Shown here: piece after piece, positions 34,314 to 42,412 of the stretch
Layout of the letters: each line of letters starts with the position of its first letter
Numbering within the stretch: position 1 is the stretch's first letter
Notes under the pieces: generated by a model
Told to the model about the DNA's origin: nothing
Seen by the model: the letters and a program-made list of their open reading frames with translations, nothing else
Database searches by the model: none
From: an uncultured Burkholderiales bacterium
GTDB taxonomy: Bacteria > Pseudomonadota > Gammaproteobacteria > Burkholderiales > Burkholderiaceae_E
Direction of reading: 5' to 3'
DNA length: 64,000 nt
NCBI GenBank assembly: GCA_902826305.1
Contig: CADEEH010000008.1
Coordinates: forward strand, 1-64,000
Program-made: the position numbers and the translations under genes

Positions 34314-34342
34314 ACTCTAAGGAAATGGGGGGCGGCCGTCAA
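34314..34342 (-). promoter_or_regulatory. thi operon promoter (TTGACG-N17-TAGAGT)
   Basis: On the minus strand TTGACG (34337-34342) and TAGAGT (34314-34319) are 17 bases apart, placing the transcript start a few bases ahead of the riboswitch. Confidence 0.7.
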
Positions 34343-34400
34343 TTTCGGCCTGCGCGCGACGCGGAATCGACTCCGCTCCCGTGCCGCCGCCCGCGTGCGC

Positions 34401-35957
34401 TCAACGCGGCGGTGACGGCTGGCGCAACGGATCGCCGCTGGAGGCCCGCTTGACCTCGAACATCGCCGCGTCCGCGCGGGCGAGCAGGGTCTCGGCATCG
34501 GTGCCGCCATCGGGTGCACAGGCCACGCCGATCGCCGCCCGCAGGCCGCAGTGCACACCTTCGATCATCATCGGATCCGAAATCACCTCGGAGACCCGTT
34601 CGGCGATCCAGGCGGCGTGGCGTGCATCCTGGATCGGATCGAGCACCAGCACGAACTCGTCACCACCGGGACGGGCGAGCAGGTCGGTCGGACGTACGAC
34701 CCGGCGCAACCGCTCGGTCACCGTGCACAGCACCCGGTCACCGAACGCATGGCCATGGCGATCGTTGAGCGGCTTGAATCCGTTCAGGTCCAGGTACAGC
34801 ACCGCGACCGGACGGACACCCAGGTCGCGCTCGAGGCGCCGCGTCAGGTGCCGCATCAGGCCGCGCCGGTTCAACGCGCCGGTCAATGCGTCGCGCAACA
34901 CGTCGCGCTCCAGGCTCTTCCTGCGGGCCCATTCCGCCGATCGGTCGCTCAGTGTCCACAGCAGCCCGGCCTCCGGCCGCATCGGGTCGAATCGACAGAC
35001 ACGCACGCCGAGGCAGGCCGGCTTGCCGTCGTCGAGCACGACCTCGAGATCGATCGAACGATGCCCGTGGATGCGGGCCTGCGCGCGGGCGATCAGTGCA
35101 TCGAGCCGTGGCACCGTGCGTCGCAGTCGCCGGGCCAGGTTGATCCGCAGCACCGACGGGTCCGACACCGATTCGAACCAGGCGTGGACCACCGGATTGC
35201 TGCGGGTGATCCGATCGCCGTGGGTCAGCATGATGCCCAGCGGGCTGCGGTCGAACAGCGCCCACTGCTGCGCCTGCATCCGCGTGGCCTGCAGCGTCGC
35301 GACGATCGCCGCGCGATGGTTGTCCAGATAATCGATGGTGACGCCGAGCAGACGCGACAGCAGCAGCGCGAAGCCGGCCAGGAACATCAGCGTGTGCGGC
35401 GTCTCCAGCTGCAGCAGCCACAATCCCGAGCCGAGTGTGAACGCCAGCAGCGTGACCATGAACGCACGCGGCGAGGAGGCGAGCGCACGCAGCGCACCGA
35501 TCGGCGCGGCGACGCCGATCGCCGCGAGCAGCGCGCCGCGTCCCGGGCTGATCGGCATCGGCAACGCGATCAGCGTCGCGCTGTAGAGCCACAGCAGTGC
35601 GGTCAGGATCACGATCGTCCGTTCCGTGCGCAGCGCCGACTCCCCCCGTCCGACGCCGGCCCGGGGCGACCGCTCGTGTGAACCGCCGGACCGTGCCCCG
35701 GACTCCTGCGGATCGCCGCCCGGGCGGCCGATGACGAAAAATCGGGCCAGCGCCATCAGCGTCGCGAACAGGCAGCCGCCGGCCAGGATCCAGGGTCCGA
35801 CCTTCGGCGCGGCCACGAGTGAGATCGCGATGCTGATCAGCACCGCCTGGGTGGCCATCGGCGCGCGGATCCGCGCCAGTTCCGCCAGCCGCAAATCGGC
35901 GACTTCCGGGTCCCGGTCGTTGAGCAGGGCGGAGAGGCGGGACGACAGCAGGGCCAT
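34401..35957 (-). CDS. Membrane-bound diguanylate cyclase
   Basis: 518 residues. About five hydrophobic helices at ~35-190 with a charged loop, then a PAS-like region (ALFDRSPLGIMLTHGDRITRSNP) and the GGDEF domain from ~345 (LRDALTGALNRRGLMRHL). The active site RPGGDEF at 431-435 is intact, and RPTD at 422-425 forms the RxxD inhibitory site at the proper five-residue distance, so it should make c-di-GMP with product feedback. No EAL domain. The ATG at 35957 lacks a good ribosome site; upstream sequence in the same frame is not protein-like. Confidence 0.88.
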   Translation of the reverse strand: MALLSSRLSALLNDRDPEVADLRLAELARIRAPMATQAVLISIAISLVAAPKVGPWILAGGCLFATLMALARFFVIGRPGGDPQESGARSGGSHERSPRAGVGRGESALRTERTIVILTALLWLYSATLIALPMPISPGRGALLAAIGVAAPIGALRALASSPRAFMVTLLAFTLGSGLWLLQLETPHTLMFLAGFALLLSRLLGVTIDYLDNHRAAIVATLQATRMQAQQWALFDRSPLGIMLTHGDRITRSNPVVHAWFESVSDPSVLRINLARRLRRTVPRLDALIARAQARIHGHRSIDLEVVLDDGKPACLGVRVCRFDPMRPEAGLLWTLSDRSAEWARRKSLERDVLRDALTGALNRRGLMRHLTRRLERDLGVRPVAVLYLDLNGFKPLNDRHGHAFGDRVLCTVTERLRRVVRPTDLLARPGGDEFVLVLDPIQDARHAAWIAERVSEVISDPMMIEGVHCGLRAAIGVACAPDGGTDAETLLARADAAMFEVKRASSGDPLRQPSPPR

Positions 35958-36182
35958 GGATCGGATGAAAACGGGTACGTGCCCTCGGGGGCGCCGGGGA
36001 TGATCCCGAGACGTTACGGCATGCGGATCGTTTCCGCCGCGGGCATTCGTCACCGACCGACCGGTGCCGCCGGCGATTCGACAGGCGGCGGTCGGTTCGT
36101 GTGGCCGAAACATGCGCCGGCCGGATCGGGCCAACACCCGCCGGTCGTGTGCGGTCCTCGGCAGCCGACCGGCGACCTCGAC

Positions 36183-36188
36183 TACCAT
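36183..36188 (+). promoter_or_regulatory. Candidate -10 element TACCAT
   Basis: Starts 12 bases before the GTG of the ABC binding-protein gene, suggesting a leaderless transcript for the importer operon. Confidence 0.35.
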
Positions 36189-36194
36189 CCGTCG

Positions 36195-37496
36195 GTGACA
36201 CCTCCACCGAGCCTGCGGCGGCTGCGCCGGGTCATCCTCGGCATCGCCGCGGCGGCGCTGGTCGCCGCCTCGGCGCCTGCGCAGGCGGCGCGACTGGTGA
36301 TCGCCTGCGGCGGCATCGGCACGGAGTCCGAACAGTGCCGGATCGCCGCCGACGCGTGGGCCCGCCGCACCGGTCACCAGGTCGACTACTTCGCGTTGCC
36401 GCGCCCGGCCGACGAGCGGCTCGCGCTGATCCGGCAACTGTTCGCCGCCGGCTCGAATGCGATCGACGTGATCGCAGTCGACGTGGTGTGGCCCGGCATG
36501 CTCGCCTCCCACCTGCTGGCGCTGACCAGTCGCATCGACGGCATCGACCGGCACCTGCCCGCGATGCGCGATGCCGCGACCGTCGACGGGCGGCTGCTCG
36601 CGGTGCCGTGGTTCACCGATGGCGGTGTGCTGTTCTACCGGCGCGACCTGCTCGAACGTCACCGCCGGCCGGTGCCGCGCACCTGGCAGGAACTGACCGA
36701 GACCGCCGCGCTGATCCAGAGGGCGGAGCGTGCCGCCGGGCACTCGCCGTTCTGGGGTTACGTCTGGCAGGCACGGGCGTATGAGGGCCTGACCTGCAAC
36801 GCGCTGGAACTGATCACGAGCCACGGCGCGCGGCTCTTCGACGCTGATGGCCGCATCGCGTTCGATTCAGCGCCCGCGCGTGACGCACTGACGCAGGCGG
36901 CCTCGTGGGTCGGCACGATCTCGCCGCCCGGGGTGCTGAACTACGCGGAGGAGGACAGCCGTGGGGTGTTCCAGTCCGGCCACGCGGTGTTCATGCGCAA
37001 CTGGCCGTATGCGTGGTCACTCGCGCAGGGCGAGGGCAGCCCGGTGCGCGGCAAGGTCGGCATCGCGCCGCTGCCGCACGGACCCGGGGGCGGGAGCGCG
37101 GCCGCGCTCGGCGGGCGGATGCTCGCGGTGGCTGCCCACACCCGCGAGCCGGAGGCGGCGATCGACCTGGTCCGCGCGTTGACCGCGCCGCAGGAGATCC
37201 GCCGGCGCGCGATCGAGGCGGGCTTCGCGCCGAGCCTGCCGGCGCTGTATGGCGATGCGGACGTGCTCGCCGCCAATCCGCACTTCGGGCCGCTGGCCGA
37301 GGTGTTCCGGCAGTCGGTCGCGCGGCCGTCGGCACTGGCCGGCGAGCGGTACGGCCAGGTGTCGGCGGCGCTGTTCACCGGCTTTCACGCGATCCTCGCC
37401 GGCCGCATCGATGCCACCCGCGGCACCGCGGCGCTGCGTGCGACGTTGTGCCGCCCGGCGAATCCGCTGCTCGCGGCATGTGGCGCCGAGCGGTGA
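36195..37496 (+). CDS. ABC importer, sugar-type substrate-binding protein
   Basis: 433 residues from a GTG at 36195. A signal peptide (~1-30, APAQAARL) is followed by a cluster-D binding protein: LVIACGGIGTESEQCRIAADAWARRTGHQVDYFALP, FAAGSNAIDVIAVDVVWPGMLA, AVPWFTDGGVLFYRRDLLERH, and HAVFMRNWPYAWSLAQ. These resemble trehalose/maltose-type receptors (ThuE, AglE). First gene of a tight set with two permeases and an ATPase. Ligand is probably a di- or oligosaccharide or polyol but unproven. Confidence 0.9.
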   Translation: MTPPPSLRRLRRVILGIAAAALVAASAPAQAARLVIACGGIGTESEQCRIAADAWARRTGHQVDYFALPRPADERLALIRQLFAAGSNAIDVIAVDVVWPGMLASHLLALTSRIDGIDRHLPAMRDAATVDGRLLAVPWFTDGGVLFYRRDLLERHRRPVPRTWQELTETAALIQRAERAAGHSPFWGYVWQARAYEGLTCNALELITSHGARLFDADGRIAFDSAPARDALTQAASWVGTISPPGVLNYAEEDSRGVFQSGHAVFMRNWPYAWSLAQGEGSPVRGKVGIAPLPHGPGGGSAAALGGRMLAVAAHTREPEAAIDLVRALTAPQEIRRRAIEAGFAPSLPALYGDADVLAANPHFGPLAEVFRQSVARPSALAGERYGQVSAALFTGFHAILAGRIDATRGTAALRATLCRPANPLLAACGAER

Positions 37497-37517
37497 AGCC
37501 ATGAGCGCGGGTGTCCG

Positions 37518-38423
37518 ATGCGCCTGATCGATCGCCGTCGACGCGCGGCGCGCGGCCTGCTCGCCCCGATGCTCGTGGTGCTGCTGCTGATCGCGGGCTG
37601 GCCGCTCGTGCGCACCGTCTGGCTGTCGGGCCGCATCGAGCCGACCGGCATCGCTGCGGCAGGCGCCGGCGACCCCGCCGCGTCCGCCGGCTTGTGGCAC
37701 AACTACGCGGTGGTGCTGACCGATCCGAACTGGTGGCTCGCGCTGCGCAACACGCTGGTGTTCACCGTCGGCTCGGTCGCGCTGGAGACGCTGCTCGGCA
37801 TCGCGATCGCCCTGGCATTGGCCAGCGCGATGCCGGGCCGGCCGCTGCTGCGCGCGGCGGTGCTGGTGCCGTGGGCGATCCCGACCAGTGTCTCCGCGCA
37901 GATGTGGTCGTGGATGCTGAACGACGTGTTCGGTGTCATCAACCGCACGCTGGTCGCGCTGAGCTGGATCGACGACGGCATCGCGTGGACCGCGCAGCCC
38001 GGGCTCGCGATGCTGACGCTGGTCGCGGTCGACGTCTGGAAGACGACCCCGTTCGTCGCGCTGCTGGTGCTGGCGGGCCTGCAATCGGTACCGACCGACT
38101 GCTACGAGGCGGCTCGGCTGGACGGGGTGTCGCCCTGGACCGTGCTGCGCAAGGTGACGCTGCCGCTGATCGCGCCGGCGATCGCGGTCGCGGTGATCTT
38201 CCGGACGCTGGATGCGTTGCGTTCGTTCGACCTGATGTACGTGATGACCGGGCAGGACGTGCAGACGATGACGGTGTCGCTGTACGTGCGCCAGTGGCTG
38301 GTCGACTTCCAGCAGACCGGCATCGGCTCGGCTTCGGCGACGCTGACGTTTTTCCTGATCGCGCTGGCCGCGCTGGCGATGATCCGCGTCGGCCGGGTGG
38401 AACTGGTCGAGGGTGGCCGGTGA
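37518..38423 (+). CDS. ABC sugar importer permease 1 (MalF/ThuF type)
   Basis: 301 residues, six helices. N-terminal helix LLAPMLVVLLLIAGWPLVRTVWLS, the membrane domain NTLVFTVGSVALETLLGIAIALALA and the EAA loop YEAARLDGVSPWTVLRKVTLPLIAPAIAVAV that contacts the ATPase. Starts 21 bases after the binding-protein stop. Its TGA overlaps the ATG of permease 2. Confidence 0.93.
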   Translation: MRLIDRRRRAARGLLAPMLVVLLLIAGWPLVRTVWLSGRIEPTGIAAAGAGDPAASAGLWHNYAVVLTDPNWWLALRNTLVFTVGSVALETLLGIAIALALASAMPGRPLLRAAVLVPWAIPTSVSAQMWSWMLNDVFGVINRTLVALSWIDDGIAWTAQPGLAMLTLVAVDVWKTTPFVALLVLAGLQSVPTDCYEAARLDGVSPWTVLRKVTLPLIAPAIAVAVIFRTLDALRSFDLMYVMTGQDVQTMTVSLYVRQWLVDFQQTGIGSASATLTFFLIALAALAMIRVGRVELVEGGR

Positions 38424-39262
38424 TGGCACGACGCGGACGGCACGGCCTGAAACTCCTCGCCTGGGCGATCACCGTCGCTGTCATCGTCGTCTATGCGGTG
38501 TTCCCGCTCGCCTGGGCGATCGTCACGTCGCTGAAGACCGGCAGTGCACTCTTCGATGCGCAGCCGTGGCCCGCGCAGCCGACGTTGTCGAACTACCGCG
38601 AGGTGCTGGCCGACCCGGCGTTCGTCCGCAGCATCGTCAACTCGGCGCTGGTCGCCGCGGTGACCGTGGTCGCGGGCGCTGGCCTGGCGATCGGCGCCGC
38701 ATGGGCGCTCGTGCGTTCGGACCTGCGCGGCCGGCGCGCCGTCATGCTCGCGATCCTCGCGGTGTCGATGTTCCCGCAGGTGGCGGTGCTGGCGGGGATG
38801 TTCGAGGTGATCCGGGGCCTGGGCCTGTACGATCACCCGCTTGGCCTCAGCCTCGCCTACCTGATGTTCACGCTGCCGTTCACCACCTGGACGCTGGCCG
38901 CGTTCATGCGCCAGTTGCCGATCGAGCTGGAGGAGGCCGCGATCGTCGACGGCGCCGGGCCGCTGCTGACGCTGCGTCGTGTGCTGCTGCCGCTGCTCAG
39001 GCCGGCGCTGGTCACCACCTGCCTGCTTGCGTTCATCGCCGCGTGGAACGAGTTCCTGTTCGCGCTGACGTTCACCGTATCGGACCTCAGGCGCACGGTG
39101 CCGGTGGCGATCGCGCTGATGTCGGGCTCGAGTGAACACGAGCTGCCGTGGGGCCTGATCATGGCGGCCAGTGTGATCGTCACCGTGCCGCTGGTCGTGG
39201 TGGTGATGGTGTTCCAGCGCCGCATCGTCGCCGGGCTGACCGCCGGCGCGGTCAAGGGCTGA
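38423..39262 (+). CDS. ABC sugar importer permease 2 (MalG/ThuG type)
   Basis: 279 residues, six helices: AVFPLAWAIVTSLKTGSALF, NSALVAAVTVVAGAGLAIGAAWAL, MFPQVAVLAGMFEVIRGLGLYD and the EAA loop LEEAAIVDGAGPLLTLRRVLLPLLRPALVTT, then AWNEFLFALTF typical of MalG-like subunits. Start and upstream stop overlap as TGATG. The ATPase gene follows after 5 bases. Confidence 0.93.
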   Translation: MARRGRHGLKLLAWAITVAVIVVYAVFPLAWAIVTSLKTGSALFDAQPWPAQPTLSNYREVLADPAFVRSIVNSALVAAVTVVAGAGLAIGAAWALVRSDLRGRRAVMLAILAVSMFPQVAVLAGMFEVIRGLGLYDHPLGLSLAYLMFTLPFTTWTLAAFMRQLPIELEEAAIVDGAGPLLTLRRVLLPLLRPALVTTCLLAFIAAWNEFLFALTFTVSDLRRTVPVAIALMSGSSEHELPWGLIMAASVIVTVPLVVVVMVFQRRIVAGLTAGAVKG

Positions 39263-39267
39263 GTGCG

Positions 39268-40335
39268 ATGGCCAGGCTCGAGCTTCGCGGCATCACCAAG
39301 CGCTTCGGCAACGCGGAGATCCTGCGCGGCATCGACCTGGCGATCGATGACGGCCAGTTCGTCGTCTTTGTCGGACCGTCCGGCTGCGGCAAGTCGACGC
39401 TGCTGCGGATCATCGCCGGCCTGGATGAACCGAGCTCGGGCGAGCTGCTGCTCGACGGCCGCGACGCGCTGGTGATGGAGCCGCGCGAGCGCGGCGTCGC
39501 GATGGTGTTCCAGAACTATGCGTTGTATCCGCACATGACCGTGTTCGACAACCTGGCGTTCGGGCTCGAGGTTGCGCGGGCCGACCGCGCGGCGATCGAT
39601 GCGTCGATCCGCGAGGCGGCCGCGATGCTCGGGATCGACCACCTGCTCGATCGCAAGCCGAAGGACCTGTCCGGCGGGCAACGGCAGCGGGTGGCGATCG
39701 GCCGTGCGCTGGTGCGAAAACCGAAGCTGTTCCTGCTCGACGAGCCGCTGTCGAACCTGGATGCCGCGTTGCGCGGCCAGACCCGGGTGGAACTTGCGGG
39801 CTTGCACGAACGCATCGGCGCGACGACGATCTACGTGACCCACGACCAGGTCGAGGCAATGACCCTCGCCGACCGGATCGTCGTGCTCGACGCGGGCCGG
39901 GTGTCGCAGGTGGGGCCGCCGCTGGCGTTGTACGAGACACCGGCCAACCTGTTCGTCGCCGGCTTCATCGGCAGCCTGCGGATGAACCTGCTGGCGGTCG
40001 AGGCGGTGAACGACGGCGAGGGGAGCGGCGTGCGGCTGCAGGACGGCACACGACTGGCACTGGCACCGGAAGTGACGGTGCAGCCGGGCGAGGCGCTGAC
40101 GCTCGGCATCCGCCCGGAGCATCTGCATGTCGACGGCGACGGCCCGATCCGTGGCGTGGTGACGCGGGTCGAACGGCTCGGTGACGCGACGCTGCTGCAC
40201 GCCGACACCCGGTCGGACGAGTCGATCGTCGTGCGCGTGGACGGGCGGTCCGAGGTCCGGCGGGGCGAAGCGGTGGCGATCACCCCCGATCCGGCGCGGC
40301 TGCATCCGTTCGGCGCGGACGGCCAACGACGGTGA
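39268..40335 (+). CDS. ABC sugar importer ATPase (MalK/UgpC type)
   Basis: 355 residues. Walker A GPSGCGKSTLL, Q-loop FQNYALYPHMTVFDNLAFGL, signature LSGGQRQRVAIGRAL, Walker B KLFLLDEPLSNLDAALR, switch VTHDQVEAMTLADRI. From ~235 a MalK-like regulatory extension (ETPANLFVAGFIGSLRMNLL, LTLGIRPEHLHV) ends the protein, typical of carbohydrate importers. Energises the two permeases upstream. The lipoate-ligase-like gene starts 16 bases beyond its stop. Confidence 0.95.
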   Translation: MARLELRGITKRFGNAEILRGIDLAIDDGQFVVFVGPSGCGKSTLLRIIAGLDEPSSGELLLDGRDALVMEPRERGVAMVFQNYALYPHMTVFDNLAFGLEVARADRAAIDASIREAAAMLGIDHLLDRKPKDLSGGQRQRVAIGRALVRKPKLFLLDEPLSNLDAALRGQTRVELAGLHERIGATTIYVTHDQVEAMTLADRIVVLDAGRVSQVGPPLALYETPANLFVAGFIGSLRMNLLAVEAVNDGEGSGVRLQDGTRLALAPEVTVQPGEALTLGIRPEHLHVDGDGPIRGVVTRVERLGDATLLHADTRSDESIVVRVDGRSEVRRGEAVAITPDPARLHPFGADGQRR

Positions 40336-40351
40336 CACCGCGGGCACGCCG

Positions 40352-41083
40352 ATGTTCGACGTCGCGTTCACGCTGATTGCTCCGGCCGCCGCCGACCCGT
40401 TGCCGGTGCTCGACGACGGCGGCGTGGCGCTGGAGGACCGGCTGATCACCGAGGCGATCTTCGGTCGCCCGTGCGCGGCGTTGTGGACCGCGCCCGCCGG
40501 CCTCATCGTGCCGCGTTCCTACAGGCGCTTCGACCGATTCGAGAGCGCGCGGGCCGAGTCCGCCGCCCGCGGCACACCGGTCTGGCTGCGCCCGTCCGGC
40601 GGCGGCATCGTGCCGCAGGGCCCGGGCATCGTGAACCTGAGCCTCGCGTTCGCGACGATGGCCGCGCCTGACGGCCTGGGCCGCGCGGTGTACGACGGAT
40701 TGTGTGATCTGCTCGGCGCCGCGCTCGCCGGCTTCGGCATCGACGCCGAGCCGCGCGAGGTGTCCGGATCGTTCTGCGACGGCCGCTTCAACCTGGCGGT
40801 CGCTGGCCGCAAGATCGCCGGCACCGCGCAGTACTGGAAACACCTCGGGCCGGGCCGGCGCGCGGTGCTCGCGCACGCGCTGCTGATCGTCGATGCCGAC
40901 GCCGACGAGATCACGTCGCGGGTCAATGCCTTCGAACGGGCGATCGACAGCGGCACCGTGCACGATCCGGCGACGATCACGTCGGTGGCGCGCTGCCTGG
41001 CGGGACGGGGCACGGACCTGGCGCCGGCCGCGCGGCTGGCGCTGGTGCGCGAGGCGCTGGTGCGGGCAATCGACGCGCATTGA
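40352..41083 (+). CDS. Biotin/lipoate A/B protein ligase family protein
   Basis: 243 residues with the lipoate-ligase fold: VPRSYRRFDRFESARAESAARGTPVWLRPSGGGIVPQGPGIVNLSLAF (the RxSGGG loop binding lipoyl-AMP) and FNLAVAGRKIAGTAQYW with the catalytic-type lysine in GRKIAG. It lacks the separate accessory domain of E. coli LplA. It may transfer lipoate or octanoate to 2-oxoacid dehydrogenase or glycine-cleavage proteins. The 16-base spacing after the importer ATPase makes cotranscription probable, which is unexpected for a sugar-type importer. Acceptor and donor are undetermined. Confidence 0.82.
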   Translation: MFDVAFTLIAPAAADPLPVLDDGGVALEDRLITEAIFGRPCAALWTAPAGLIVPRSYRRFDRFESARAESAARGTPVWLRPSGGGIVPQGPGIVNLSLAFATMAAPDGLGRAVYDGLCDLLGAALAGFGIDAEPREVSGSFCDGRFNLAVAGRKIAGTAQYWKHLGPGRRAVLAHALLIVDADADEITSRVNAFERAIDSGTVHDPATITSVARCLAGRGTDLAPAARLALVREALVRAIDAH

Positions 41084-41137
41084 GAGGTGCGATGAGAGGC
41101 GCAATGAGAGCCGCAATGAGAGCCGCAATGAGAGGGG
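41081..41137 (+). repeat. 12-bp tandem repeat, about 4.7 copies
   Basis: Units TGAGAGGTGCGA, TGAGAGGCGCAA, TGAGAGCCGCAA (twice) and TGAGAGGGGA run from the stop codon of the lipoate-ligase-like gene to the ribosome site of the next gene. Each unit supplies an ATG preceded by a purine-rich GAGAG. Confidence 0.85.
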
Positions 41138-41144
41138 ACATCGC

Positions 41145-42257
41145 GTGGCCGAGCCGCTGAAGAACAGCTACGGTCCGGCGATCGTGCAGGCGATCGCCGG
41201 CAGGATCGCTGCGGTCGAGCCGGCGTTCGATCACCGCGGCTTCATCGACGACGCACTCGACGGCTATGACGCACTCGAGCTGATGGCGCGTGCCGGACAG
41301 ATCGCGGACGCGATGCGGGTCTGGCTGCCGATCGATCCGGCCGAGGCGATCACGATCCTGACCGCGTCGATGGGCCCGAAGCTCGAGGCCACCGAAGGCA
41401 ACGGCCTGTCGCCATTCCTGTACCTGCCGCACGGCATGTTCATCGGCCGGCACGGCCTCGAGTGTTTCGAGGTCTCGATGCACGCGCAGCACGAGCTGAC
41501 ACAACGTTTCACCGCCGAGTTCAGCCTGCGGCCGTTCCTGACGCACCACCCTCGCGAGACACTGGCGGTGCTCGCCGGCTGGGTCGACGATCCGAGTGAA
41601 CACGTGCGTCGCGCGGTGTCCGAGGCGACACGGCCGCGGTTGCCGTGGGCGCCGCGGCTGACGGTGTTCGCCGCCGATCCGTCACCCGTGCTGGCGCTGC
41701 TCGACCGGCTGAAGGACGACCCGTCGCTGTACGTCCGCCGCTCGGTGGCCAATCACCTGAACGACATCGGCAAGGAGAATCCTGCGCTGCTGATCGAGAC
41801 CGCGCGCCGATGGCTGCAGGACGCGACACCCGAGCGGCAGTGGATCGTCCGGCATGCGCTGCGGTCGTCGATCAAGGGCGCGTCGGCCGATGCGCTGGCG
41901 TTGCTGGGGTATGCCCACCGGGTCGAGCTGTCGGTGGAAAACGTGCGGATCGAACCGGCGCGGGTGAGGATCGGTGGGCGGGTGCGGGTGGCGTTCGATC
42001 TGGTCAATCGGTCGTCGGAGGCGCAGCGGGCGCTGGTCGATCTGCGGGTGCACTTCGTCAAGGGGAACGGCGGGACACAGGTGAAGGTGTTCAAGTTGAA
42101 GACATGTGCGCTGGGACCGGGGGAGCGGGAACGATTCGCGAAGAGTGTGTCGGTCGCGGAGCTGACGACGCGGCGGCACTATCCTGGGGGGCATGAGGTC
42201 GAACTGATGGTCAACGGGGAGGTGCAGCGTCTGGGCAGGTTCGATCTGGACGCCTGA
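41145..42257 (+). CDS. HEAT-repeat DNA alkylation repair protein (AlkC/AlkD-like)
   Basis: 370 residues from a GTG at 41145 preceded by GAGGGGA. Helical HEAT repeats fill ~20-260 (RPFLTHHPRETLAVLAGWVDDPSEHVRRAVSEATRPRLPWAPRL and DPSLYVRRSVANHLNDIGKENPALLIETARRWLQD), matching the family of DNA alkylation repair glycosylases that excise alkylated bases. The last ~100 residues form a beta-rich domain (VRIEPARVRIGGRVRVAFDLVNRS). Such two-part ~370-residue members resemble AlkC. It ends the importer/ligase set; whether it shares that transcript is uncertain. Confidence 0.85.
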   Translation: MAEPLKNSYGPAIVQAIAGRIAAVEPAFDHRGFIDDALDGYDALELMARAGQIADAMRVWLPIDPAEAITILTASMGPKLEATEGNGLSPFLYLPHGMFIGRHGLECFEVSMHAQHELTQRFTAEFSLRPFLTHHPRETLAVLAGWVDDPSEHVRRAVSEATRPRLPWAPRLTVFAADPSPVLALLDRLKDDPSLYVRRSVANHLNDIGKENPALLIETARRWLQDATPERQWIVRHALRSSIKGASADALALLGYAHRVELSVENVRIEPARVRIGGRVRVAFDLVNRSSEAQRALVDLRVHFVKGNGGTQVKVFKLKTCALGPGERERFAKSVSVAELTTRRHYPGGHEVELMVNGEVQRLGRFDLDA

Positions 42258-42379
42258 CCGGGCCACCGGCTCAGGGCGGACGCGTCGCGATCCACACCGG
42301 CGTGCCATCGTCGCCGCGCCGCCAGTAATCGCTTGACCGGGTCGTCGTCGCAGCCTAGAAGTGGTTGGACGGATTGTTT

Positions 42380-42396
42380 GCCGCTGCATCAGCGGC
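42380..42396. promoter_or_regulatory. 7-bp-arm inverted repeat ahead of the hydrolase gene
   Basis: GCCGCTG and CAGCGGC pair around CAT, 16 bases before the ATG at 42413. If transcribed it would sit close to the ribosome site. The rest of the 155-base gap shows nothing recognisable. Confidence 0.4.
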
Positions 42397-42412
42397 ACCA
42401 CGAAAGTTCGCG

